Below are positions 46,500 to 60,097 of a stretch of 64,000 nucleotides of DNA, piece after piece (within the stretch, counting starts at the first letter, position 1; every line of letters begins with the position of its first letter). A program made the translations under genes and the position numbers. Source of the DNA: Panulirus ornatus (taxonomy: Eukaryota > Arthropoda > Malacostraca > Decapoda > Palinuridae); contig NC_092281.1 in assembly GCF_036320965.1 (NCBI RefSeq), positions 11,028,219 to 11,092,218 of the forward strand, given 5' to 3'. Below the pieces are notes generated by a model. That model was not told the DNA's origin and did no database searches. It saw only the letters and a program-made list of their open reading frames with translations.

Positions 46500-47490
46500 G
46501 CGTACACTGGCCAGGCTGGCACCGGAGCAGGACTTTATAGAAGGGCGGCGCGCGGGTTTTCCCTGTGGCCGAGGTGTTGGCATCGCGCCCCAGCGGCCAC
46601 CCACACCCCCTCCCGTCGCCCGCCTTCCGCTCTCTCTCTCTGTCTCCCTCTCCCTCCCTCCCTCGCTCTCCCTTGCCTCTCCTCTCCTGACACACACGTC
46701 CACAGGGACTTTTAAATGCTTATGGAGACTTATGTTGTATGTCTTGGAGGGTGGAGGGTGTAGGGGAGGGAGTGTGGTGAAGAGGAGGGCGAGTGGGAGG
46801 GTGGTAGTGGCCGGGTCCCGCCGCCGCCCGGCGCGCGCAGCTCTCGACTCTCCCGTGAAGGACGCCTACCGCAGCCGGCCAACCCCCTTCGCTCCAGACG
46901 TTTTTCATCCGTGGCCGCAGAGAGCCATCCCCCAGCTCCCAGGTGACGGCCCTGACAGGACGCCCCAGTCCTGGAGGGTTCCAGCAGGCTCTAGAAGGTG
47001 TCTCCCTACCGCTCGCCCCGCGGGGACGAGTGGGCGGGGCGGCCCCGTCGAACCTGGAAGGAACTTCACCTGTCGAGCTGCAGGAACGTTGGCGCCGGGA
47101 ATCCCTTGGGGGGCACGGGGTGGCGGGGCGGCCGGGAGACCCCCTTCCCTCCTTAGATGGGGGGGTTGGGGAGGGGTGATGGCACACCAGCGGGCGGCAG
47201 GTGTCAAGGTGGCAGGGGATTGGGGGGGGTTTAGGGGTTACTAAGGAGGGGGGGTAAGGGGGTGCCGGCGGCCACAGGTGACCCTGGGCGTTCCCGAGAT
47301 GGATCCGGAGTCGCGGGGTCACCACCGGGGGGCCACTGCCACCCCCCCCCCTCCGCTCCGCACCTGTCCCCACGCCCCACACCTGCCACCACCCCCGCTC
47401 CACACCTGTCCCCCGCGCCTGCCACGCTCCCCTGCCCATCTCGACGCCCCGCGCCCGTCCTCACATCCCCACACCTGGCGCCGGGTCTGC
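46500..47490. other. CpG- and GC-rich island
   Basis: Rich in CpG (GGCGGCGCGCGGG near 46542; CCGCCGCCCGGCGCGCGCAG near 46820) with CT-rich and G-run flanks. A 329-codon plus frame (46255-47244) and minus frames are open but show low-complexity Pro/Arg/Gly text only, as expected from GC-rich DNA. Could be a CpG-island promoter or first-exon region; no gene can be named. Confidence 0.4.
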
Positions 47491-47559
47491 CCGGAGATTC
47501 GAAGGGATCTTAGACAACCTGATGGAGTAGTCAGACACATAGAAAATGGATCAACGAAG
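47491..47559. other. unassigned spacer
   Basis: Nothing recognised. Confidence 0.3.
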
Positions 47560-47970
47560 ACAAATGCACAATAATCTCCACTGTGGCCAGAAATGTGAAC
47601 CGTTGATACAGAATGCTTCGTAAACCAGTATGGAAAGAAAGATAAGAGAGAAAAGACCTTTGGGAGTATGTTATCAGTAAAGACATTAAGTACGACAATC
47701 AGTACTTAGCTGCTGCATACAATGAGCCAACAGGACGTCAACTTCCATAACGAGAGGTATAAGCTATAAAACAAAGGCTGCAATATTTATACTTTATAAA
47801 ACCCCGGGTCAGACCTCGCTTGGAATACGCTGTTCTTGTCACCGTACCTGATGGAAGACGAAGAACTAGAACAAATTCAAAGATGAGAAACAAGATGTAT
47901 ATCCCTTCATCGTAGACTGATACTTTGATATCTCTTATCAATTGAAGATAATTCAACCTCTATCTATAAT
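47560..47970 (+). mobile_element. jockey-like LINE fragment, RT end
   Basis: Frame pieces VISKDIKYDNQYLAAAYNEP and ITRGISYKTKAAIFILYKT followed by a shifted PRVRPRLEYAVL-like passage match the usual post-palm order of jockey/CR1 RTs (GV.v..dlk...q...a...an...g.i.r...yk...i...lyk..vrp.leya). Frameshifted and dead. Confidence 0.75.
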
Positions 47971-48559
47971 CACATTCAGCCCCCCAGTGAAGCCGTTCGT
48001 AAAATCAGTTGGGAACTTGTCCCATTCAGTCATTCCTGTCAACTTTCCGTGGCAGGAGACGTTGTATGTACTGCATAGCGTCGTCTCAGCTTCTCCCCCT
48101 CCACACCCCGACCCTCCCGGCAGTTGAGCCGGAGGGAGAGGTGGGTGTGGATATGCCGTCTGCTCAACTCTCTTCATGAATTACTAGGTCTCCTGGTGTC
48201 TGTCTCTCCCTCGTACTTCTGGCTTCCGTCTGGGTCCTGTCCTGGTGCTTTTGGTTGGTGTCTCGGTCTTTGCAAGTGTTCGGATTCTACTCGTCCGTAA
48301 CCAAACGCTCTCTGCTTTTGAACCCCCTTACGCCCCTTCCTGTTCTCTTGTTCGGCATCATTTAACAGACTTGCTCAACCCACTCCGACGTCTGGTCACC
48401 CTCCCCCCGTCTCAACAGGGTACAGTGTCTGGCTGCCACACGGCCCGCGGAAGATCATTTCTATACCTATCATTGATGGTTATAGAAATATTCCCCAAGT
48501 CCCCCTTAGCTCCACACCTGCCGTGCTCCCCGTCTCCACGCTCCATGTTAGGAGGAGAG
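47971..48559. other. unassigned sequence
   Basis: No gene, no repeat. Confidence 0.4.
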
Positions 48560-49098
48560 TGAAGAAATGAAGCGAAGCAGTGAAATGAAGGAATGAAGCA
48601 GTGAAATGAAAGAATGGAGTGAAGCAGTGAAATGAAAGACTGGAGTGAAGCAGTGAAATGAGGGAATGGAGTGAAGCAGTGAAATGAAAGAATGGAGTGA
48701 AGCAGTGTAATGAAAGACTGGAGTGAAGCAGTGAAATGAGGGAATGGAGTGAAGCAGTGAAATGAAAGAATGGAGTGAAGCAGTGAAATGAAAGAATGGA
48801 GTGAAGCAGTGAAATGAAAGACTGGAGTGAAGCAGTGAAATGAGGGAATGGAGTGAAGCAGTGAAATGAAAGAATGGAGTGAAGCAGTGAAATGAAAGAA
48901 TGGAGTGAAGCAGTGTAATGAAGGAATGGAGTGAAGCAGTGTAATGAAGGAATGGAGTGAAGCAGTGAAATGAAAGAATGGAGTGAAGCAGTGTAATGAA
49001 GGAATGGAGTGAAGCAGTGTAAAGAAGATATAAAGTGAAGCAGTGTAATGAAGGAATGAAGCAGTGAAATGAAGGCATGTAGCGAAGCAGTGAAATGA
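48560..49098. repeat. 26-bp minisatellite, about 20 copies
   Basis: Unit GAATGGAGTGAAGCAGTG plus AAATGAAA (26 bases) with AAGG/GAGG/CTGG variants. The minus strand reads as Leu/Phe/His-rich repeats (FTASLHSF), which are artefacts. Confidence 0.97.
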
Positions 49099-49929
49099 CG
49101 GTATGTAGTTGGATGCTGCAAACAGTGTTAGACTTGACCGAATGTTTGCTGGTGAACCCAATCATAGAGGGAGCGTCACAGAGCGTCTTGTTTATCTCAG
49201 AGCTTACGGAATGTATTAGCTCGTTTGTACAACCAACACTACCATTACTTCGTATGGTTTAGAGGTGTGAAGATATATTCTTATATGCTCATTTATGTTC
49301 AATACAAAAAAGAATGATTGCCATTTGCAATGTCATTCAATAAAGGACTGAACTGTTAATCATGTCTGAAGTAAAGTTATTTTTTTTGTTCATAAATGCT
49401 TTGTGTTCCTGAGTTCTCAGATCACTGCCAGAAAATCTGATTGTGATATTGAAGAATTCCTGTCGAAAAACAGATATTTTTCTAATGGCAGATTACACTT
49501 GTGTTAGGGTGTAGTAAACCCACACTACCAGAGTTACACTTGAGAGTGGTCTGGTCTGTGGAGCACTGTGTTTCCTCCATCACCATAAAGTTCTCTTTGT
49601 ATAGATGGTCACAATGCAATAACTATTGACAGAAGTGGTTGTCACACTACCTTCCCAGTCTTTCTAGTTCTTGTTCTGCCTCTTATACTCGTGGGTTGCT
49701 GGAACTCAGTCCACAAACGCAAACCTCTGTTGAACAGATGGGAACATCACTGACGGGCGGCATGTTGGACAGTAGTAACATGGCAAAGGTGAGTTGAAGA
49801 AGAGATGGAGTGAAAACTTTCATGTACAGTTGATTGTGCTAACTATTAGGATGGGATTCTGCTTTTGATGTGTTATATATGATAGTAAGGGACTGGATGT
49901 GAGAAGACCGGACCGTTCTTCGTCTGTTT
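49099..49929. other. unassigned sequence
   Basis: AT-rich; AATAAA near 49337. No gene recognised. Confidence 0.4.
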
Positions 49930-50215
49930 CTAGTATGTCCCCCTGTGTCCTGTACTATCATGGTGTGTCCATGTGTCACAGATTGCCCCACTGTGTCATG
50001 GATTGTCCCTCTGTGTCGTGGATTGTCCCTCTGTGTTCTGAGGCGTCATAGTGTGTCCCTATGTGTCCCTGTGTGTCCCTATGTATCCTTGTATGTCTTG
50101 ATGGCTCTTGGTATATCCCGGTTGTGTTTCTGGGCAGCAACTCGGTGTATTTGTGTCCCGGTGTGTCCTGGCCGTGTCCCGGTGTGTCTTGATGTGTCCC
50201 GGAGTGTCCTGGTCA
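49930..50215. repeat. degenerate GTGTCC(C/T) repeat
   Basis: Roughly 10- to 20-base units built on GTGTGTCCCTATGTGTCC; irregular. Confidence 0.8.
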
Positions 50216-50326
50216 TGTTCGTGAGCAACAACAAGGTATAGGTTTGGGTGTAGCTGTGTGACGGGTGGGAAGCCCAGAGCCGGAGGCCTCAGCCACCGGG
50301 AATGTCTAATGCCCTACCACGGCTTC

Positions 50327-50518
50327 CATCACCACCACCACCACAACCATAACCACCTCCACCACAAACACCACTATTACCACCAACACCACCACTACCA
50401 CTACTGCCTCCACCACAAACACCACCACTACCACCACCACCACTATTACCATCACCGCCACCACCTCTACTACCATCATCACCACTGCCACCACCACCAC
50501 CACTACTACCAACAGACC
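50327..50518. repeat. (CCA)n-like trinucleotide repeat
   Basis: Imperfect CCA/CAC/ACC triplet run with TTA and CTA interruptions. Confidence 0.9.
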
Positions 50519-50739
50519 CAACAGGCAGGTGTGTTACCCCAGGACCTACAACAGAGGATGAATCATCAGGGGAGGTAGCACACACCCCTACCCTACAACA
50601 CCATTAACCTTGAATGGGTGAGCACAGTAGCGTCTGGGGGTTGGCTGGGGAGGGGGTACCGTTGGCTGGTCGTTGAGTAATGTGCCTCCCTGACAGGTCG
50701 TCTCCAGGGGGACTACTGAACTACCATACTGATGGTCAA
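50519..50739. other. unassigned spacer
   Basis: Nothing recognised. Confidence 0.3.
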
Positions 50740-51000
50740 GGTAGTGTACGACCCCTGTGGTGGGGACCTAGTTTAGTCTGGGGGTCACCTGAGGTAAAGA
50801 GAGGTGGGGACCTGGTCCTGCCTGGGGTCACGAGTTACACTATGATGGGGACTTGGACCTACCTGGGGTCACACTGTAGTGGGAACCTACCTGGTCCTGC
50901 CAGAGGGTCACACTATGGTGGGGACCTGGTCCTGCCTGAGGGTCACACTATGGCGGGGATCTGGTTCTTCCTGAGGTCACCTGGGGGTCACCTAAGAGAA
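50740..51000. repeat. degenerate GGGGACCTGGTCCTGCCTG repeat
   Basis: Units of 30-50 bases alternating CACACTATGGTGGGGACC and GGTCCTGCCTGAGGGT. Confidence 0.8.
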
Positions 51001-51159
51001 AGGCTCTTCCTGGGGCTGCTGTGATGTCAGCAGTTAGTGTCTTTGGTGAGTAACGTGGTGGGGGGGAGGGGGGAATAAATATCATGCAGAACCCAGGTAC
51101 AAAAAGGGAAACTTTGGCTGAGTGAAGGCCCCTCCAACCTGCCTTCCTCGTGTGACTCA

Positions 51160-51560
51160 TCCCAGGGTACTGGTGATGTGGACCGCTGCCCCAATACTGG
51201 GTGGTGATGTGGACCACTGCACCATTAGAGGGTTGTGTGTGGACCGCTGCCCCAATACTGGGTGTGTGACCACTGCACCAGTACTGGATGGTGTATAGAC
51301 CACTGCACTAGTACTGGGTGGTATGTGTAGACTGCTGCCTCAGTACTGGGTGGTGTGTGACCACTGCACCATTAGAGGGTGGTGTGTGGACCACTGCACC
51401 AGTACTGGGTGGTGTGTGGACCACTGCACCAGTACTGGGTGGTGTGTGTAGACTGCTGCCTCAGTACTGGGTAGAGTGTGGACCGCTACCCCATTGTTGG
51501 GTACTGATGGTATGTGGACCAGTGTTCCAGTGCGGAATACTGGTGGTGTATGGACCACTG
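51160..51560. repeat. 30-bp minisatellite
   Basis: Unit CTGGGTGGTGTGTGGACC plus ACTGCACCAGTA, about 12 diverged copies. Confidence 0.9.
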
Positions 51561-52549
51561 CCTTCATCAGACTTGCCTTACACCTTCCTGCCTTTCTCAT
51601 ACATGCGTTACGCAAGCCTGTCTCATTTACTCTCTCACACAAGCCTTTTAGCTGCTCTTCATACTCAATACACACAGAACTGACCAACTTCACTCATAAA
51701 CCAGCCAGCAGCTGTTCGTCTCACTCAAACATACCTACTTTACTCTCATGCCTCATCCCTGCCCGTTTTACTCACACATGCCTCACCCCTCGCCTGCATT
51801 ACTCGGGACATTCCTCACTACAGCCAGTCAACCTTGCCACCGGCAGCGGTACGCCGGATGATCACCTGTGGGCAACACTCGACCACAGCCGATCCAAGAA
51901 TCTCTAGAATGTTATCGGGGGGAAATTCCTAGCGTGCTATTACGGCGTTCTATAAGATCTCGCATCATTCTCCATCCTTCCAAAGTGGCTGAGGCCGCCT
52001 TGAACAACACGCTGGCTGTTGATGCCCGACGGGGAACGGAAACGTAAACAACAGGGAGTGGGGTGGGAGCCAACCCCCACCCCCGGAGCCCCGGCCGCGC
52101 GGTGTTGTGAATGATGCAGTGTTGCCAGACGTTGGTGGTGCCCTCCTCACCCACACTAACAGTCTTTCCCCCCACCCCCCCTCCCCCCCTTCCCTCGCCG
52201 TTCATGGCGGGCGCGTCCTGTGGTGAATTATCAGGAAAAAAGAAAGAGTAGAGCCTGAGTCGTTTCTATATGTGCCCTTCGGTGGCGGATGCTTAGATAT
52301 AGAATATATTAATAGCCTCTCGATTTATTTATCTTTTATGTAAATAATATCTATCAAAATATGTTCAACATGAAGAGTTGCATGACTAGGGTGCGAATGT
52401 GGAGATGGTGATGGTAGCAGAGATAATGGTGAGGATGGTGACGCTGGAATATGTGTATGGTAGTGGCGGTGGTGATGATGGTGAGCGATGGTAGTGATGT
52501 ATGTGTTTGTGGGAGGAGTTGTGACTAGGATGGGTGTGGTTTGTCCTAT
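51561..52549. other. unassigned sequence with CpG-rich islet
   Basis: CpG-rich near 52010-52110 (GACGGGGAACGGAAACG, CCCCGGCCGCGCGG) next to C runs at 52170-52190. No coding exon recognised. Confidence 0.4.
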
Positions 52550-53980
52550 ATGGTGTTGGAAGCCCATCTCTTGATCAGACTCTACGATCGTACAATTCTT
52601 GAAACCAAGATAGTATTCTGTCTCTCCTCCATTCATAACCTGGTCACCTAACTTATTCCATTCATCCGCGACTCTGGTACCATGAATGTGCCTCTTTACA
52701 TTTGCCCAGCGTGTTTCTAAACTTAGTTTCGTGTCGTCATCTCTTGATGCTCTTTCTTTGCATCTAGTGAAGACGTCTTCACTACCTACATTGTCAGATA
52801 GGTTGAGAAAATAGATTATGATCAAATCTTCCCTTACTCTTCTCTACTTCATGGTTGGCAGATTTATAGCCTTTACCCTCTCCTTGTATACAAACTCGGC
52901 CCGCTTCAGGTGCTATATTTGTAGCACCTCCTCTGGACCTTCTCTGTTATTTCTTTGTTCCTTTGAGGTAATCAGACCTGAGAAACGTATTCTAATCTGT
53001 TTCTAGTATAATTTTTAGATAACTAATTGAACGTCTCCATATCTCTGTAGCTAAATAGATAATCTGTTATTACTAGTAAAAGTCTCTTAAAATTTCTATT
53101 TGACGCGAGGTGCCGATGACAAGATGGGTGATAGAGCGATCCCGAGGTCTCTCTCACACATAGGCAGCTGGTTGTCTGCTTCATTCTGTTGCATTCGCTA
53201 GGTATTGAACTTGGTCTGCCGTATAACACACCAGCCCTGGAGCTTGTATAAGTTCCTCTGTAAGCTGATGCAATCCTCGTCATTCTTTACTTCCCTCATG
53301 ACCTTGGCATCACCCGCAAACATATTCAGGTATGAGTCCAGTCCCTCTGGCGAGTCGTCTGCACAGATCAAGAATAGCAATGGTCGTAAGAACAGGGCCC
53401 TGAGGCACGCCACGAGTAAACCCCCCAACCAACCCGCTTAGAAACAGCTCCTGTGACATGCATCCTCTCGTCCCTTCCACTGCATTTCGAGGCATCGCAG
53501 GAGTCCTGGTTCTTATTCCTGCCTGATGAGTCCAGTTTCTTCACCAACCTCCGACGTGGTACAGAGACAGGAGCCTCTCTGGTCATCCAAGGACACACGA
53601 CGCACTCCATCCATCCATTTCTTTTGTCTAAAACAGAGACCACTTCACGATATATGTCAAGGAAATTCGTTACTCACGACCACTTTCCCTTAACTCCACG
53701 TTTTCTTATCGTTTAACGTAATTTCATTTGCTTCCTAATTGTGTTCTTCGGTGTTTCAATCAACGTACTTGTGAGAGATGCTGGTCCGTTAGATAAGATC
53801 AATTTCCCTATCGCCTTTCTTAAAGATAAGCACAACATTTGCTCTCTTTCATTTCCTAGGCGGTATACCCTCTCTGTGAACAAGATTTCAAATACCCTGT
53901 CAGGTTTTTCTACAAGCTCCATTCGCAGATCAAGGCATTTCAAAGTGGTCACTTTTGTCTTGAACGATTCCAGTGTTTTC
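52550..53980 (-). mobile_element. jockey-like LINE remnant, RT region
   Basis: On the minus strand, in order from right to left: 53982-53713 FKTKVTTLKCLDLRMELVEK (RT start, degraded), about 53425 RGVPQGPVL, after a frameshift LLFLICADDSPEGLDSYLNM with FAGD in place of FADD, then KVMREVKNDEDCISLQRNLY and KLQGWC; at 52760-52560 the carboxy end TKLSLETRWANVKRHIHGTR, then VADEWNKLGDQVMN. Motif C is mutated and frames are shifted, so it is dead. Shares modules with the copies at 17390 and 63100. Confidence 0.85.
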
Positions 53981-54859
53981 AAAGTTCTCCCCGTTCTATT
54001 TCTCTGATGATCGAGCTATAGCGTCCTCCACTGTGAGTACACTTGTGAACCATCATTCAACTTCCTCTCATAATTTTCTCGTCTTCGTCAGTCCTTCCAT
54101 GCGAATCCCTCAACTTGATTACCTGCTCTTCAGCGGTCGGGTTATTTCTAATAGATCGATGGAACAGTGACAGATTTTGACCTTCCATCGTCCAGCATAC
54201 TGTCTGTCAAAGACTCTCAGTTCCTACATCCATGTCCCGCTCTCATGCACTTTGCATATGCCTGCTGGCTGTTGCGACGTCCACGTCTTACCATAGCACA
54301 TCCCTATATTCGTACACATCTAACCTATTTTAACAATGTATATTTCTTCCTCGCTTTTAATGTCCTCCTTCAAAGATTCATTATGTAGCCTCACCTTCAC
54401 TGTAGATTTCACAGAACTTCCTTCCCCTCACAATGTTCTGTAGTCAGATGACGGTACAGTGTTCCCCAATTAGAGTTCTTAAAACAGATTGTTTACTTCG
54501 GTGCAATTTTCGAAGTCTATAAATATATGAATCTGGGTTTCTCTCTGATCTTTCTGGCTTGCTATACAGTGACCATGGCACTACATGATGGCTTTTATTT
54601 CCATATGACGTCTTAAATTTATTTTTTTATTTATGTTTTGTTATACGAATAGTATAATGTATTATACGTATAGTAATGATGGTGTATCAGCCACTCTGAC
54701 TCGAGTGTGTTAAGGATCATAATACAAGACACTTTCTTGAACACTTCAACTCTAACAACTTGTCTTCATGCCCTTTATAACTCTGAGAGAATCTAGATAT
54801 TCACACTAGTCCTTATGGTCTAAATCCCACGCTATCAGAATATCACACTCTCTGAAATT
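53981..54859. other. unassigned sequence
   Basis: May contain further decayed LINE text up to about 54200; AT-rich afterwards with no feature. Confidence 0.35.
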
Positions 54860-54991
<132 letters not shown>

Positions 54992-55023
54992 GCTTCTTGC
55001 ACCTCCCATGTTCCTCCTCCTTG

Positions 55024-55054
55024 TTTGTTGTTGTTGTTGTTGTTGTTGTTATTG
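55024..55054. repeat. (TTG)n microsatellite
   Basis: About nine TTG units. Confidence 0.9.
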
Positions 55055-55374
55055 TAGTTGTGGTTCACTGAAATTCTATAGAGCTCAGGTAGACCCTTCT
55101 GCAAGTTTCTCGTAGTAAACGTTTCAGGTATTCCTTAGTAAAAGGGTCAATACTGCTCCTCGTTTCTCTCTTCTTTTCCCCTACTTGTTCTCATGTATCC
55201 CTCGAGAAAGATTAGATTTCACCTCCTTTAAATATGTCGTCACCACCACAGCAGCATCATCAGGTTTAGTTCCTCAAATTCTGTCCTTAAACTTCTTCTC
55301 TTCTCCATCTACTGGCAGGCCATTGGCGTCGTATGAATATATATTTCATGTTGCTGGCTTCTGTGAGCCTGTTG

Positions 55375-55635
55375 CTCTTTCTCGCATCTCTTAATACCCT
55401 TCATTTATTGGGCTTACGATTCGATTCTTCTATGAGCCTGTTGCCCTCTCTCGCATCTCTTGATTCCCTTCATTTATTGTGCTCACGATTCGATTCTTCT
55501 GTGGGCCTGTTGCTCTCTCTCGCATCTCTTGATTCCCTTCATTTATTGGGCTCACGATTCGATTCTTCTGTGGGCCTGTTGCTCTCTCTCGCATCTCTTG
55601 ATACCCTTCATGTATTGGGCTTACGACTCAGTTCT
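55375..55635 (+). repeat. 69-bp tandem repeat, about 3.7 copies
   Basis: Unit contains CTCGCATCTCTTGATTCCC, CATTTATTGGGCTCACG and TTCTGTGGGCCTGTTGC. 69 bases equals 23 codons, so one plus frame (55333-55905) stays open through it with Leu-rich 23-residue repeats (SLASLDSLHLLGSRFDSS). Whether it is translated is unknown; I treat it as a repeat. Confidence 0.9.
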
Positions 55636-55971
55636 TTATTTCTCTCTTGTTTATCCTTCGATCTACCACCTCTGACGAGCGTTACGGTCTCTCTAAGAGT
55701 GCTCAAGTGCCTCCTGGTTGGTCAACGCTACATGGAAAGTAACCATGACTGGCCACCATCTTTTATTTTGCCCATATCTTCCATTATATCTGTTTCCTTT
55801 ATCTCAGAAAGTTCCAGTCATCACGTCTATAGCCCCGCCCCCCACAGTAGTAGTTTGTGTTGCATATCTTCTTTTGCTCGCCTTTCTGATGGTGTTCGAG
55901 TGTGATCTTCCAGTCCGGGGATGATGAAGGCCTCGGGGTCTGCTCACCTATGATTCTTGCTTCAGTGAAAC

Positions 55972-55973
<2 letters not shown>

Positions 55974-56050
<77 letters not shown>
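55974..56050. repeat. (CT)n tract
   Basis: About 77 bases of uninterrupted CT; the opposite strand is (GA)n. Confidence 0.98.
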
Positions 56051-57180
<1,130 letters not shown>

Positions 57181-57278
57181 TACTGACCCAACCTTTGACG
57201 TGTGTCTCTTTACCCTGATAATACGTAAATGTAACCTTTCCTCACGTCTGTAGCCTGACCTAGTATGTATTCTGCTCT

Positions 57279-57280
<2 letters not shown>

Positions 57281-57370
<90 letters not shown>
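57281..57370. repeat. (TA)n tract
   Basis: 90 bases of uninterrupted TA. Confidence 0.98.
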
Positions 57371-57373
<3 letters not shown>

Positions 57374-57499
57374 TACTTACCCATCTTGTACGGTGCTTGT
57401 ACTGAATACATCAGGTCCTCAACCCACCTCTGAAGCGTGCCTCACGGACGCGTATATTTACATGAATCGCTACACATGAGCTGGTCGAGTGTGCCTTGT

Positions 57500-57772
57500 G
57501 ATGTCTGGGGCGCCCCCTCCTCGCGCGCGCCAGAGGCCCTGAGTTGGTTGGGGATGAAACGCTTAGATTAACGATCAAAACTTAACTGGTTTTCGCGAGG
57601 CTACGTCCGTCGGATGCCGGCCATCCGTGGCGGAACTGGTGCCGCGATCGTGAGGTTTCCGGCTCACGTCCTCCGTCAGCAGAGTCAAGACCCGGAGAAA
57701 CAACAGAAGAATTCGTGGACGAGGGACGCGCGCCGACCTCGACGTCGCCATCAACACGGATCCGTCCCACTC
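57500..57772. other. CpG-rich islet before the 61-bp array
   Basis: Dense CpGs (CCTCGCGCGCGCCAG, GGGACGCGCGCCGACCTCGA). A 64-codon plus frame from 57614 is open but has no domain. Possible promoter or first exon; not assignable. Confidence 0.35.
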
Positions 57773-58955
57773 TTGTGTTCTGTAATTGTTCTGACATGTG
57801 GGAGGTAAAAGTGTTGCCCCGTGGCCCTCGCTGGCTGTTCTGTGATTGTTCTGACATGTGAGGGTGTAGAACTGGCCCTCTGTGGTCCATGCTGGCTGTT
57901 CTGTGATTGTTCTGACATGTGAGGGTGTAGAACTGGCCCTCTGTGGTCCATGCTGGCTGTTCTGTGATTGTTCTGACATGTGAGGGTGTAGAACTGGCCC
58001 TCTGTGGTCCATGCTGGCTGTTCTGTGATTGTTCTGACATGTGAGGGTGTAGAACTGGCCCTCCGTGGTCCATGCTGGCTGTTCTGTGACTGTTTTGACA
58101 TGTGAGGGTGTAGAACTGGCCCTCTGTGGTCCATGCTGGCTGTTCTGTGATTGTTCTGACATGTGAGGATGTAGAACTGGCCCTCTGTGGTCCATACTGG
58201 CTGTTCTGTGATTGTTCTGACATGTGAGGGTGTAGAACTGGCCCTCTGTGGTCCATACTGGCTGTTCTGTGATTGTTCTGACATGTGAGGGTGTAGAACT
58301 GGCCCTCTGTGGTCCATGCTGGCTGTTCTGTGATTGTTCTGACATGTGAGGGTGTAGAACTGGTCCTCTGTGGTCCATACTGGCTGTTCTGTGATTGTTC
58401 TGACATGTGAGGGTGTAGAACTGGCCCTCCGTGGTCCATGCTGGCTGTTCTGTGATTGTTCTGACATGTGAGGGTGTAGAACTGGCCCTCTGTGGTCCAT
58501 GCTGGCTGTTCTGTGATTGTTTTGACATGGGAGGGTGTAGAACTGGCCCTCTGTGGTCCATGCTGGCTGTTCTGTGACTGTTTTGACATGGGAGGGTGTA
58601 GAACTGGCCCTCTGTGGTCCATGCTGGCTGTTCTGTGACTGTTTTGACATGGGAGGGTGTAGAACTGGCCCTCTGTGGTCCATGCTGGCTGTTCTGTGAT
58701 TGTTCTGACATGTGAGGGGTGTAGAACTGGCCCTCTGTGGTCCATGCTGGCTGTTCTGTGATTGTTCTGACATGTGAGGGGTGTAGAACTGGCCCTCCGT
58801 GGTCCATGCTGGCTGTTCTGTGATTGTTCTGACATGTGAGGGGTGTAGAACTGGCCCTCCGTGGTCCATGCTGGCTGTTCTGTGATTGTTCTGACATGTG
58901 AGGGGTGTAGAACTGGCCCTCCGTGGTCCATGCTGGCTGTTCTGTGATTGTTCTT
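57773..58955. repeat. 61/62-bp minisatellite, about 19 copies
   Basis: Unit contains GGCTGTTCTGTGATTGTTC, TGACATGTGAGGGTGTAG and CTGGCCCTCTGTGGTCC. Left units are 61 bases; the last four or five (from about 58690) are 62 bases with an extra G (GAGGGGTGTAG). Three or four central units (58510-58660) carry TTTGACATGGGAGGG. Confidence 0.97.
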
Positions 58956-59140
58956 GGATGCGGGCGGGGGTTGCAGAAACTGTCTCTCCCCCTCCCGCCC
59001 TCGTGTCCCTCCTCCTCCCTGCCAGTACTCCTCATAACCCAGTTGGCATCACGAACGCTTCTTGGGCTGTTGCCAGAGGTGACGGGAGGGGAGGGCGTTG
59101 CCCCGTCCTAGTGTTCCTCTGTCCCATCGTCGTACAGGTG

Positions 59141-59763
59141 TGATGCCTGCTGACCATGCCCCTGGGTCGACTGTAGTGCCTGCTGACCATGCCCCCTGGG
59201 TCGACTGTAGCGCCTGCTGACCATGCCCCCTGGGTCGACTGTAGCGCCTGCTGACCATGCCCCCTGGGTCGACTGTAGCGCCTGCTGACCATGCCCCCTG
59301 GGTCGACTGTAGCGCCTGCTGACCATGCCCCCTGGGTCGACTGTAGCGCCTGCTGACCATGCCCCCTGGGTCGACTGTAGCGCCTGCTGACCATGCCCCC
59401 TGGGTCGACTGTAGCGCCTGCTGACCATGCCCCCTGGGTCGACTGTAGCGCCTGCTGACCATGCCCCCTGGGTCGACTGTAGCGCCTGCTGACCATGCCC
59501 CCTGGGTCGACTGTAGCGCCTGCTGACCATGCCCCTGGGTCGACTGTAGCGCCTGCTGACCATGCCCCCTGGGTCGACTGTAGCGCCTGCTGACCATGCC
59601 CCTGGGTCGACTGTAGCGCCTGCTGACCATGCCCCTGGGTCGACTGTAGCGCCTGCTGACCATGCCCCCTGGGTCGACTGTAGCGCCTGCTGACCATGCC
59701 CCCTGGGTCGACTGTAGCGCCTGCTGACCATGCCCCCTGGGTCGACTCTAGCGCCTGCTGACC
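59141..59763. repeat. 34/33-bp minisatellite, about 18 copies
   Basis: Unit GCGCCTGCTGACCATGCCCC then CTGGGTCGACTGTA (34 bases); some units lack one C (33 bases). Contains GTCGAC in every unit. Confidence 0.97.
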
Positions 59764-60095
59764 GCCAGGGGGTAGGGGGGCCGTGCCACACGCGGAGCCT
59801 CTGGTTAGCGGCAGTAATGTCGGCGACGGTTGCCGACCGTTGCCGGCGGTGGTACAGTTAGGTCCCCGCGACGCCTCAGGATCCGGGAGGCGCGGGCGTG
59901 AAGCATGACGACCAGGATGCCGACCACGCCTCCTCCCGCGCCGCCCCCCCACGCACGCGCCACAAGGACTCCACGCCCATTACCACCTCCACCGTCGGAA
60001 TTGCTCTGATAAATCTTGCGTTTCAGCGACGGACTGACGGAGGCGCTCAGCAGCAGAGGAGGGCATCGGGGACTGGAATGTTCACGTCAAGGTCG
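59764..60095. other. CpG-rich islet
   Basis: Dense CpGs, with a direct duplication CGTTGCCG (59826-59850) containing MYB-type CCGTTG. No coding exon recognised. Confidence 0.4.
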
Positions 60096-60097
60096 CC

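Noticed and set aside
46255..47244. 329-codon plus-strand frame in GC-rich DNA
   Set aside because: No domain, low-complexity Pro/Arg/Gly/Ser text, and several other frames are equally open, as expected in GC-rich sequence.
48412..49165. Leu/Phe/His-rich minus-strand frames
   Set aside because: Produced by the 26-bp minisatellite in all three minus frames.
57575..59952. Minus-strand frames of 200-490 codons
   Set aside because: Produced by the 61-bp and 34-bp minisatellites; the same peptide period appears in every minus frame.
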